58,102 bases of DNA from DATGZX01 sp035296965. GTDB taxonomy: Bacteria > Planctomycetota > Planctomycetia > Gemmatales > Gemmataceae. The DNA lies in NCBI GenBank assembly GCA_035296965.1, contig DATGZX010000191.1, forward strand, positions 1 through 58,102, in the 5' to 3' direction. Below are positions 48,919 to 56,346 of this stretch, piece after piece. A program made the translations under genes and the position numbers. Each line of letters opens with the position of its first letter. The first letter of the stretch is position 1. The notes under the pieces were generated by a model. The model saw only the letters and a list, made by a program, of their open reading frames with translations, made no database searches and had not been told where the DNA came from.

Positions 48919-49362
48919 CTAGGGACAGCAGGTGTTGCACGACGATCCGCAGTCGCGATGGAACAGGCCCCTGAGCTTGCCATGGGACGAACAGCCGCAC
49001 GGATCGCAGGGCGCCGCGCAGTCGCACGGGCTGGAGCACTTGTGGGCTCGCAGACGATCCAGCAGCGTGGTGCGACAACACGGATCGACGCAGGTGTTGC
49101 AAGTGTTGCAGGTGTTGCAGGGCGCGGGGCACGCCGGTTGACAACAGGTGTTGCACGAATGGAAGCGATCCTTGAACCTGGACAGACAGCTTTGTCGGCA
49201 GCCGCAGTCCACTGGGGCACAGCAGCCATCGACATACACCGGGGCGGCCACTACCGCCGGCGGGGCCGCAGCCGGGGGAGGAGCTTCCCCTTCGGCTCGG
49301 CACACCTGTGTGCCAATCCCAAACGCCGTGGCGACAAGGGCGACGACCAACAATCTCTTCAT
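48919..49362 (-). CDS. Small secreted Cys-rich protein
   Basis: 147 residues from the ATG at 49362 (GGAGGAGG upstream). Signal peptide RLLVVALVATAFGIGTQV, an Ala/Pro linker, then about 25 cysteines in some 110 residues arranged as CCAPVDCGCRQSC, CNTCCQPACPAPC, CNTCNTCNTC, CDCAAPCDPCGC and a closing CNTCC. Between Cys blocks stand three short basic segments (SRFKDRFHS, LLDRLRAH, LRGLFHRD), hinting at an internal repeat. No lipobox. It may be a disulfide-linked envelope protein or metal binder. Followed by an intrinsic terminator. Confidence 0.8.
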   Translation of the reverse strand: MKRLLVVALVATAFGIGTQVCRAEGEAPPPAAAPPAVVAAPVYVDGCCAPVDCGCRQSCLSRFKDRFHSCNTCCQPACPAPCNTCNTCNTCVDPCCRTTLLDRLRAHKCSSPCDCAAPCDPCGCSSHGKLRGLFHRDCGSSCNTCCP

Positions 49363-49790
49363 GCCTTGATTTCCTCCTCCCAACGTGTGAATGATCTGAA
49401 CCGGGGACTCGAGCTGGGTTGACGAAAGGCAACGGTCGGCTGCTTGGGTTTACTAACTGTCGCCAGCAAAGGTTAGCATGCTCCAGGATGGAAGACGGTT
49501 TCCCTGGCGTGAAAAGCGCTCAATCCTCCTTGCATGCAGCGAGACAAATCTCATTTCGTGCAAAAATTACCTTAAGTCCCAGGGCCAGTCCGCCGAGAAG
49601 TCTCGCTTCTCTTCAAACGGATTGCCTAAAAGTCATACGCGGCAGAAACCTTGCCGCTTCTCCTGCCGCCGTCTCGTCGGCGCCGGTCGTCGAGGATGTC
49701 TTCCATAGTTCGTAGACTGCTCTAAACTGAAAACTTAGAGCGATCATGCCAGTTTTGTAAGATGCGGGATTTCCTGGGAGAAAAAGATCG
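49363..49790. other. Divergent promoter region, no gene seen
   Basis: 428 bp between the leftward Cys-rich gene and the rightward DedA-PAP2 gene. Only a minor palindrome GCTCTAA...TTAGAGC (about 49722-49743) is seen near the right end. The reading frames present lack ribosome-binding sites and motifs. Confidence 0.45.
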
Positions 49791-51140
49791 ATGAGCTGGT
49801 TTCAACAATTTGCCCAGGAGTACGCGGTCTATGGCTATCCCGTGCTCTTTTGCGGTGTGCTCGCGGAGAATGCCGGCGTACCGGTACCCGGAGAGACGGC
49901 AGTGCTGGTGGCAGGCTTCCTCTCCAGTCCCGCGGGCGGCGGCCACTTCGACATTCTCTGGGTGATTTGCCTTACGTTCCTGGCGGCTGTCATTGGCGAT
50001 AATCTTGGTTTCTGGGTTGGGGAGCGCTTCGCACGACCCTACTTGCGGCAGGGGCGGCGCTTCCTCTTTCTGACGCCCAAAACCCTCGAGCTGGCTGAGG
50101 GCTACTTCACCCGCTACGGCATCTGGACCATTTTCTTCGCCCGCTTCATCACGGGCCTGCGCGTAGTCGGCGCCATTGCCGCCGGTACCGCGGGCATGCC
50201 CTGGCCAAAGTTTCTGGTCGCCAACGCCGGAGGCGCCTTGTCCTGGGCGGTGGCGATAAGCTTACTCGGCTATTTCTTTGGGCATAGCTGGGAACTCATG
50301 CACAAGTGGTTGGGCCGAGGCGGGCTGATTCTGCTCGGCTGCGTGATTGTCTTTGTGGGGCTGCCGATCCTGCTTCGCCACGTGCGTTCGCTGCCGAGCC
50401 GGTTTTGGGATCGTCTCGCGCGGGCCCAGATCTGGGAAGGGCTGCTGGTGGCCGTCCTTGAGATAGTCTGTATCGCCTTGCTGGTGCTGCTGGCACAGAA
50501 TACCCGCCCTGTCAACAGGCTCGACAGGCACATTGATGAATGGGTTGGGGAGACTGCACCATCCATGCCTTTTTTGCATGCCGTGGCTGCTTTCGGCAGC
50601 GCCCTGGGCACTCTTCCCGTGGTTGCGACTGCCGTGGGCCTGCACATGATCGCTCTATGGATGCGACACCGCAACTGGCGAGAATGCGTCGCCCTCATCT
50701 GGTGCCTTGTCGCCAGTGAAGTCATCGGATTCATCCTGCTCGGCTTGTTCCGAGCCCGTGACATCGAACCGATCCCAGCGCCTACTTGGCCACGCGGGTT
50801 TGCCGGCCTGGTGCCCATTCGCGTGCTCGCCGTGTTCGGCATGATGCACGCGCTTCTCCGGCTTTACAAACCTTGGGCTCGCATCCTTACGGGCTTCATC
50901 GCCATAGTGCTCATCCTCTTGCCCGGCTTCAGCGTCGTTTGGAGCCAGAGTCAAGCGTTCACCGAGACCATCCTGGAATATGCCGCTGGCGGCGTGATCC
51001 TCTTCGTGGGAATCTGGTGGCTGGAGGGCTTCGGCCCGGGCCTCTGGACCCTCGCCAAGTTTCATCTCCCGTTGCCGCCGACAAGCCATGCTACAACGAG
51101 TTCCTCCGGCTCTAAGAGACAAACTTTGAAGGAAGAGTAA
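49791..51140 (+). CDS. DedA-PAP2-like fusion membrane protein
   Basis: 449 residues. Residues 1-200 are a DedA domain (FCGVLAENAGVPVPGETAVL, AVIGDNLGFWVGERFARPYL, FFARFITGLRVVGAIAAGTA). After a linker, residues about 215-425 form a PAP2-like membrane domain (LDRHIDEWVGETAPSMPFLH and later helices). The expected acid phosphatase signatures K-x6-R-P, P-S-G-H and S-R-x5-H-x3-D are not intact; the last reads SQSQAFTETILEY. Such fusions are thought to link lipid flipping to dephosphorylation of lipid carriers; here activity is doubtful. GGGAG upstream of the ATG. A long repeat begins at its stop. Confidence 0.85.
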   Translation: MSWFQQFAQEYAVYGYPVLFCGVLAENAGVPVPGETAVLVAGFLSSPAGGGHFDILWVICLTFLAAVIGDNLGFWVGERFARPYLRQGRRFLFLTPKTLELAEGYFTRYGIWTIFFARFITGLRVVGAIAAGTAGMPWPKFLVANAGGALSWAVAISLLGYFFGHSWELMHKWLGRGGLILLGCVIVFVGLPILLRHVRSLPSRFWDRLARAQIWEGLLVAVLEIVCIALLVLLAQNTRPVNRLDRHIDEWVGETAPSMPFLHAVAAFGSALGTLPVVATAVGLHMIALWMRHRNWRECVALIWCLVASEVIGFILLGLFRARDIEPIPAPTWPRGFAGLVPIRVLAVFGMMHALLRLYKPWARILTGFIAIVLILLPGFSVVWSQSQAFTETILEYAAGGVILFVGIWWLEGFGPGLWTLAKFHLPLPPTSHATTSSSGSKRQTLKEE

Positions 51141-51300
51141 GATTTAGAAGGAAGATTAGGATTACGAAGAGGAGGAAGAGCACGATCCAGATTAAGAGTA
51201 GGATGTCATGCCTGCGCCGCCTATCAAGTCCTGCTCTTTCTCGTGCTCCTACTCTTAATCCTCTTCCAAATCTTACTCTTAGTCTTAATTCTTTCTCTTG
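51131..51300. repeat. Purine/pyrimidine-asymmetric long palindrome, copy 2
   Basis: Purine arm GGAAGATTAGGATTACGAAG, GAGGAAGAGCACGATCCAG, GGATGTCATGCCTGCGC centre, pyrimidine arm CTGCTCTTTCTCGTGCTCCT and CCTCTTCCAAATCTTACTC. It aligns with 8831-8999 along its whole length, and the left end overlaps the last codons of the DedA-PAP2 gene. Confidence 0.92.
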
Positions 51301-51349
51301 GAGCATTTTGAAAATGGGGTCAGATCCCCTGGAGTGTAGGAGACTGTGA

Positions 51350-52411
51350 ATGCCTGAGACGGTCGTGATTATTGGCTCGGGACCGGCAGCCTGGACGGCG
51401 GCTATCTATGCCGCTCGGGCAAATTTGCATCCGCTGGTGTACGAGGGTGCCATAACTGCCGAGAACCAAATAAAAGGGACCTTACCCCTGGGACAGTTAG
51501 CACTGACAACGGAAGTCGAGAACTATCCAGGCCTGCCAAGCGGTGACTCACGCGCGTACTTGAGAAGCGCTCTTCCCGCAGAAAGATGGCCTCATTGGGT
51601 GGAGAAGAATAAGCCGCAACCTGGCCACGGCATCGACGGCCCCGAGATGATGGAATTGATGCGCCAACAAGCCGTCAATTTCAAAACCCGCATCATTACC
51701 GACGACATTGTCAGCGTCGACCTCCAAAAGCATCCGTTCGTACTGACGCCGCTGGACGGCCCCGTGGTCGAATCGTTGGCCTTGATCATTGCAACCGGGG
51801 CGCGCGCCAACTACCTTGGTCTGCCGTCCGAGGATCGCTTCAAGAACAACGGCGTTTCCGCCTGTGCAGTTTGCGACGGCGCTCTGCCGCGTTTCCGCGA
51901 CAAGCCTTTGGTGGTCGTGGGTGGCGGCGACTCGGCGATCGAAGAAAGCATCTACTTGAGCAAATTCGCGAGCGAAGTCAACCTTGTGCACCGCCGCAGC
52001 GAGTTACGTGCTAGCAAGATCATGCAAGACCGCGCCTTCGCGAACCCCAAGATCAAGATCCGCTGGAATCGCGTTCTCCAGGAGGTTCTGGGCAACGATC
52101 AGGAAGGTGTTACTGGAGCGACCCTGCGAAACACCCAGGATGGGAAAACCGAAAAGATGACGAGCAGCGGCGTATTCCTGGCCATAGGCCATACACCCAA
52201 TACTGACTTCCTTAAGGGGCAACTCGCTTTGGCTGATGAAGGTTACGTGCGCTGGACCACGCCGCAGCGCACGTACACGTCGGTCGAAGGAGTCTTCGCC
52301 GCCGGCGACGTTGCGGACAGCTACTACCGCCAGGCGATCACCGCGGCCGGCACCGGCTGCATGGCTGCCCTGGATGCCGAGCGCTGGCTGGCCGAAAAGG
52401 GGCTGATTTAG
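51350..52411 (+). CDS. trxB: Thioredoxin reductase
   Basis: 353 residues. FAD motif VVIIGSGPAAWTAAIYAARA, redox pair SACAVCDGALPRF, NADPH motif VVVGGGDSAIEESIYLSKFA and the closing GVFAAGDVADSYYRQAITAA. Longer than the usual ~315 residues because of an insertion of about 30 residues near 62-95 (SRAYLRSALPAERWPHWVEK) between VENYPGLP and the segment before GPEMMELMRQQA. It reduces thioredoxin with NADPH. TAGGAGA precedes the ATG. Confidence 0.95.
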   Translation: MPETVVIIGSGPAAWTAAIYAARANLHPLVYEGAITAENQIKGTLPLGQLALTTEVENYPGLPSGDSRAYLRSALPAERWPHWVEKNKPQPGHGIDGPEMMELMRQQAVNFKTRIITDDIVSVDLQKHPFVLTPLDGPVVESLALIIATGARANYLGLPSEDRFKNNGVSACAVCDGALPRFRDKPLVVVGGGDSAIEESIYLSKFASEVNLVHRRSELRASKIMQDRAFANPKIKIRWNRVLQEVLGNDQEGVTGATLRNTQDGKTEKMTSSGVFLAIGHTPNTDFLKGQLALADEGYVRWTTPQRTYTSVEGVFAAGDVADSYYRQAITAAGTGCMAALDAERWLAEKGLI

Positions 52412-52488
52412 CCGGGCCACCCGCATAAACAAGGCTGGTCTTGCGTTTCACGCCAAAGCTGCTATCTTCCCGCTCCCTATGTTCTTTG

Positions 52489-52599
52489 GAGCCTGCTGAG
52501 AAAGGGGTCTGACCCCTTCCCCGAAGTGCCATAGATCCGCACGAAAACGGGAAATTAGTGAAGCTTCGTAGGGGGTCTGACCCCTTTTTCAGCAGGCTC
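52489..52599. repeat. GAGCCTGCTGAGAAAGGGGTCTGACCCC palindrome, copy 3
   Basis: Ends GAGCCTGCTGAGAAAGGGG and CCCCTTTTTCAGCAGGCTC, inner GGTCTGACCCC twice in opposite orientation, centre with CACGAAAACGGGAAATTAGTG. The same organisation as 35532-35642. A lone GGGGTCAGATCCCC at 51316-51329 looks like a further remnant. Confidence 0.92.
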
Positions 52600-52668
52600 C
52601 TTTGGCTGGGGGGTTGTAGACTTATCGGACTGGAAATCCCTTCCGGGCTGCGAGGAGGAAGCGCTGTC

Positions 52669-53223
52669 ATGCTCAAAGGCACCCAACGCGACCAACAACA
52701 GCGCGTGGTCTCCGAAAATCAAGGTAGCAGGCTGGTTCAGGCCGCAAGCGTTTTGCGTGGCTACGAGAATCGGGAAGCGCTGTCGTCTCCGAAGCCGGAG
52801 GATCGCATTTCCCTTTTCTGGCGCGTCTTCGGCGGCACATTGCTCAGCATCGCCGCCCTGGTTTGCATCACCCTCTATCAACAATTCACGAGCACCATCA
52901 GCGAACTCCGCAACAATTTGAACAACCTCAACCAAAGTCGCGGCGATCTCGTCAAGAACGACGATTTCAACACGCGCATGACTTCCCTCTGGGGCACTGT
53001 CAAGGAACTGGAGGCTTCCACTGTGGTCACCAGCGCCCTGAAGGAGCGGTCGGAGCTCATGGAGCAGCAATTGAAGGCGGGTGAGGAGGAACGGAAAGAT
53101 ATGGCTCACGAAATCCAGCAGATGCGCGAACGCTTGGCAGTCCTGGAAGCGCGGCAGGCGGTGGGTGCACCGTCGGTTCCTACAACGAAGGACTCGAGCA
53201 AGGCTGGACCAACCGGCCACTAA
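52669..53223 (+). CDS. Single-pass membrane protein with coiled coil
   Basis: 184 residues from the ATG at 52669 (AGGAGGAA upstream). Cytoplasmic N-terminus of about 50 residues, one membrane helix (FWRVFGGTLLSIAALVCITL), then a helical region with heptad-like spacing (ISELRNNLNNLNQSRGDLVK and EQQLKAGEEERKDMAHEIQQ) and a Ser/Thr-rich end. Function unknown; the shape suits a tethered scaffold or length-sensing protein. A strong hairpin 53251-53291 follows. Confidence 0.8.
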   Translation: MLKGTQRDQQQRVVSENQGSRLVQAASVLRGYENREALSSPKPEDRISLFWRVFGGTLLSIAALVCITLYQQFTSTISELRNNLNNLNQSRGDLVKNDDFNTRMTSLWGTVKELEASTVVTSALKERSELMEQQLKAGEEERKDMAHEIQQMRERLAVLEARQAVGAPSVPTTKDSSKAGPTGH

Positions 53224-53250
53224 ATCACCGTGCACGATTCCGCTAATACG

Positions 53251-53291
53251 AGCCCGAAGCGTCAGCGAGGAACTCGCTAACGCTTCGGGCT
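53251..53291. repeat. AGCCCGAAGCGTCAGCGAG hairpin
   Basis: 19-bp arms with one mismatch (AGCCCGAAGCGTCAGCGAG and CTCGCTAACGCTTCGGGCT), three-base loop, 28 bases after the coiled-coil gene. Preceded by an ATCACCGTGCACGATTCCGC remnant of the ~100-bp repeat family (6885, 37581). Likely transcript end. Confidence 0.85.
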
Positions 53292-53458
53292 AGTGTCAGC
53301 CGATTTGCTCATGGTCATTTAGCGTGAAATCACTCACTCATGCCTGGCAATTGAAACGGCTGAATTCTGCAATTTGCTAGGGATCGCCTGCCTACCTTCG
53401 TGCTGTTTTCCAAATCAAACCAGGAACGACGCACCCGTGGATTCAGTTTTCACAGCGT

Positions 53459-53610
53459 GGCCGGGGCTGCAGGTACTCCGAAAGCCCCGGCCAAACCCGG
53501 TTGCGATTCTCCCCAACGAGAAGTCAGCCAACCTTGCGATGTTTGTCTCGCGCAGTCTGGACAACATGGTCGCCGTCTGCTTGGCCGGGGCTTCCGGGGT
53601 ACCTGCAGCC
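53459..53610. repeat. Inverted pair of 30-bp GGCCGGGGCT arms
   Basis: GGCTGCAGGTACTCCGAAAG continuing CCCCGGCCAA (53465-53494) is repeated inverted at 53581-53610 with two mismatches and an 86-bp spacer. The left arm is itself a hairpin (GGCCGGGGCT with AGCCCCGGCC). It resembles the hairpin after uspA (6810-6850). The 642-bp stretch 53224-53865 has no supported gene. Confidence 0.8.
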
Positions 53611-53682
53611 TCGCCTGCACTTCCGAAAAAGATATGCTCGTATCCGAATGCCTCGATTGCCACGGCGTCAACACGGTCTCGG

Positions 53683-53869
53683 GTGAACGTGGTGAACGTG
53701 GTGAACGTTTTTCCCGACGCCTTAACGTAGGCACACGCGTGCAAGCAAGTAGCAGGGGTACGGAAAACGTTCACTCACGTTCACCCGTTCGCGCAAATGC
53801 TTCATGCTTCAGTCCTTGGGTTGTGAACATAGTTTTCCAACGTTCACTCAATGTTCACTTAACGTTCAC
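53683..53869. repeat. Cluster of GTGAAC/GTTCAC repeats (iteron- or operator-like)
   Basis: Nine perfect GTGAAC or GTTCAC hexamers in 187 bp: GTGAAC at 53683, 53692, 53701 (period 9) and 53823; GTTCAC at 53769, 53779 and at 53842, 53853, 53864 (period 11, about one helical turn). Most extend to a TGAACGT core. The last copy overlaps the 3' end of the primase-like gene. Such clustering suggests binding sites for a replication initiator or regulator. Confidence 0.75.
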
Positions 53870-55497
53870 TTAAGCCGTCTGACGGTCCAAAGTGCGGCCC
53901 GCTGTGAGGTGCCGGCCTTTTCCACTCGGAGGCGGATCGGGCCAGCACCGGTGTGGAGGTCGAAGACCCTATCGCGATTGCTCCCAAGCATTTTGCCGAG
54001 ACGGGTACGTTGGCTTCGCTCCTGCCCGTCACCCAGATCCAGCCCCGCCTCCTGAGCCACCGGCCAGAGGTCGGCCACGCCCTTCTCACCGTCTGCAAAC
54101 TTTTCCCACCAGAGCAGGACGAAGGCTCGCCAGCATGCTCCATGGGGATCTGTTTGCTCGTAAAACTCATCGAGCTTCTCCAGGAAACCTGGCACGCCGG
54201 CATTTTCCAGGAGGCCGCCCATCACCCTGGACCAGGCTTCGAACATCCCGAGAATCCGCTTGCCTTCCGGTCTGCCTCGAGTCAGCCACGCGCGCACGAT
54301 GGTCAGGATGGCTCCGACCAGGCGGCCGCGGTTCTGCACCATCCAGGCGCGAATATCCGGATGGCGAAAGCCTGTCCGCAGCCAGGGTCGATCCGTCTTG
54401 GCGTCCAGCCGGCAGCGGATCGTTCGTCGAGCGACTTCGTTCGACAAACTCGGGTTGTTCCCGGTTACCAGCCAAAGGCAGCGAACCGGCACGCCGACAA
54501 TCTCGCTCATGCCCAGGAGCCGGTCTTCCCAGAGCGGATACGCCGTGAGCACACTGCTGAGGGCTGCGGAGTCGAGCGGCCGGCGCACATTGTCGATGTT
54601 GACGGCCGCCGGCGCGCCCCGAAGCTTGGCCAGCAGCCGCTTTCTCCATTCATCCTCGTCTCGACCTTCAGTCATCGCCACCAACGGCCTGCCCAGTGCG
54701 GGAAACGTCAGACAGTCGGCAAGCAAGGTCGCCCCGGTTCCGGGTGTGGATTTTTCCAGTAAGTGGATGGGAGTTGGTCCTGGTATCATGTCGCGAACGA
54801 AAGGCAGGATTAGCGCCGCCAGAGCCGTTGCCTTCTCTGCCGCCCCGACAAAAGGGAAATCGCCCAGCAGGTCCTGGGAGAGCAATTGCACCGCGTTGGC
54901 AACCTCGTCCGCGCGCGGCGTCTCGGCTATGGTGGGTACCTCAAAGCCCGGTCCGCAGTGGTAGAAGACCTTCGTCGAGGCGTTGTATCCCGGCTCGCGG
55001 TGCAGCGTGCCGTCCGGTGCAAAGGTAGGCGACTGCACGATGCGCGTCAGGACAGGCAATTCCGAATTGGGCGTAGCCAGGAAATCGTCGACGACGGCCC
55101 GCGAGGGGTACGACGCCAATTCAACGCTCTCCCCGCCTCGCTTGGCCCATTTGAACCAATGCGCGGAGCGCACCATTTCATGCCGCGCTCGCGCCGGCGT
55201 GAGAGGCCGAAGGGCGGGCGCACCGTTGTCATCCTCCTCGAGGCGGGAGGGGATCGCACCAAAGCGAAATAACCTGGGCGGATCGTTCCGCGCCAGAACC
55301 GCGCGCCAAACCGCAGGCGTGATCGTCGCCAGGTCCTCGCTGCCGGCATCGAATGAGGGGATAGAGGACAGGGGAGAGGGACGAGAGAGCACGGGGTCAA
55401 GTTGATGTCGAACCCTGGCCCCTGTCCCCTCGTCCCTCTCCCCTAGCCCCTCTTTGCTGCTGCGTACGCAAGCCAAGTAATCGAGAAGCGCGCTCAT
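53866..55497 (-). CDS. Primase/helicase-like P-loop protein of an integrated element
   Basis: 543 residues from the ATG at 55497, overlapping the previous stop by one base (TAATG). The central part resembles phage/plasmid replication ATPases: IHLLEKSTPGTGATLLADCL at the Walker A position (Lys replaced by Ala), an INIDNVRRPLDSAALSSVLT acid segment and CLWLVTGNNPSLSNEVARRT as sensor 1 with an Arg pair. N-terminal residues about 15-48 are low-complexity and encoded by a palindromic G-rich repeat (55352-55455). The C-terminal winged-helix-like end reads LGKMLGSNRDRVFDL. Probably the replication module of a mobile element; exact function uncertain. Confidence 0.7.
   Translation of the reverse strand: MSALLDYLACVRSSKEGLGERDEGTGARVRHQLDPVLSRPSPLSSIPSFDAGSEDLATITPAVWRAVLARNDPPRLFRFGAIPSRLEEDDNGAPALRPLTPARARHEMVRSAHWFKWAKRGGESVELASYPSRAVVDDFLATPNSELPVLTRIVQSPTFAPDGTLHREPGYNASTKVFYHCGPGFEVPTIAETPRADEVANAVQLLSQDLLGDFPFVGAAEKATALAALILPFVRDMIPGPTPIHLLEKSTPGTGATLLADCLTFPALGRPLVAMTEGRDEDEWRKRLLAKLRGAPAAVNIDNVRRPLDSAALSSVLTAYPLWEDRLLGMSEIVGVPVRCLWLVTGNNPSLSNEVARRTIRCRLDAKTDRPWLRTGFRHPDIRAWMVQNRGRLVGAILTIVRAWLTRGRPEGKRILGMFEAWSRVMGGLLENAGVPGFLEKLDEFYEQTDPHGACWRAFVLLWWEKFADGEKGVADLWPVAQEAGLDLGDGQERSQRTRLGKMLGSNRDRVFDLHTGAGPIRLRVEKAGTSQRAALWTVRRLK
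55352..55455. repeat. G-rich palindrome inside the primase-like ORF
   Basis: GAGGACAGGGGAGAGGGACGAG on one side pairs with CCTGTCCCCTCGTCCCTCTC on the other. It is in frame and adds a low-complexity stretch near the N-terminus. Similar in character to 16872-16984. Confidence 0.8.
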
Positions 55498-55763
55498 TAC
55501 GAGTCCTCCAGAATGCCAAGTAGGACGGCACGAACGTTGTTGGCCCAGTTCGGATCGGCCCGGCATGTTTCGGCCAGGTCAAGCAATTTTTGCAGGAGCG
55601 CGTTGCGCTCTGGGCGCTGCAAAGCCTGGGGCGGCCGCGGCAGCCCAAGCTCGATCATGAGCTGCCAGCGTTGATCGTCGGCCGACAGCGTTCTTTGCCG
55701 AGGGGGATTGACGGTTGTCGCCTGATTTGTGGCATTCACCGGTTGAGATCTCTGCTCGATCAT
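55497..55763 (-). CDS. Small accessory protein preceding the primase-like gene
   Basis: 88 residues from the ATG at 55763, which has GGGAGGTCGGT upstream; the longer open frame to 56156 lacks coding character. N-terminal Gln/Asn/Thr-rich stretch, then a helical part (DDQRWQLMIELGLPRPPQAL and LQKLLDLAETCRADPNWANN). Its stop and the next start share one base, so it is coupled to the primase-like gene. No family recognised. Confidence 0.65.
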   Translation of the reverse strand: MIEQRSQPVNATNQATTVNPPRQRTLSADDQRWQLMIELGLPRPPQALQRPERNALLQKLLDLAETCRADPNWANNVRAVLLGILEDS

Positions 55764-56172
55764 ACCGACCTCCCTGGCTGGGATCCGAGTTTCGCGGATC
55801 AGTCCGCGTGGCCTGGAAACCGTTCCTGCGACGATTGCAACAAGCTCGATGCTTGAGTATTGGCAAGGGCGGATCGCATTGGCAGGTCGGTAGCGGTGAA
55901 AAGGCAGAAATCTTGCCGGCAGCGATGGGAATGGCGCCCCGAGATAGGAATGGCGCCCCGAGGGGAGCCGCCCTCGTGGCAGAAGTTGGCGTTTGGCTCG
56001 TCGAGTTTGCTTCGGGCTGCGCGAACTCGTAAAATTCTGAACAGTCTTTACAGGAAGTGCAGCTGCAAAATCCTGGCCGGCGTGACGGAAGTTCGTGGCG
56101 GGCACTGCAAGGTTCCAAGAAGCCATGCCGATAGCGACCGAATTCCGTAAAACCAAAGATTCCCGGATCTTA
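55764..56172. other. Gene-free stretch between element genes and tRNA-Lys
   Basis: 409 bp without a supported gene. It contains a tandem direct repeat GGAATGGCGCCCCGAG at 55928-55943 and 55947-55962 (19-bp period), possibly an operator for the leftward small gene and primase-like gene. Confidence 0.5.
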
Positions 56173-56245
<73 letters not shown>

Positions 56246-56346
56246 TTCAATCAGGGAAAGCACTTACGGCAAACCAGGGGACACTCGAAAAAGCCTCAAC
56301 ACTCCAAAAACACTCCAAGGTACCGTCTCCCCAGGGCTTCGCCAGA

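Noticed and set aside
49070..49140. Short tandem CAGGTGTTGCA-like repeats as a possible CRISPR
   Set aside because: They encode the CNTCNTCNTC run of the Cys-rich protein; no spacers and no cas genes.
53683..53869. GTGAAC repeats as a CRISPR array
   Set aside because: Units are 6-8 bp with 9-11-bp periods and mixed orientation, which does not fit CRISPR repeats.
53400..53873. 157-codon plus-strand frame between the coiled-coil gene and the primase-like gene
   Set aside because: Its sequence is the translation of hairpin and GTGAAC repeats (GERGERGER).
55764..56156. N-terminal extension of the 88-residue protein to 219 residues
   Set aside because: The strong GGGAGG site precedes the internal ATG at 55763, and the extension is low-quality sequence with a tandem repeat.
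56246..56346. Second attachment site repeating the tRNA-Lys 3' end within the window
   Set aside because: I found no further copy of the T-arm/acceptor sequence in the window; the other end is probably outside.
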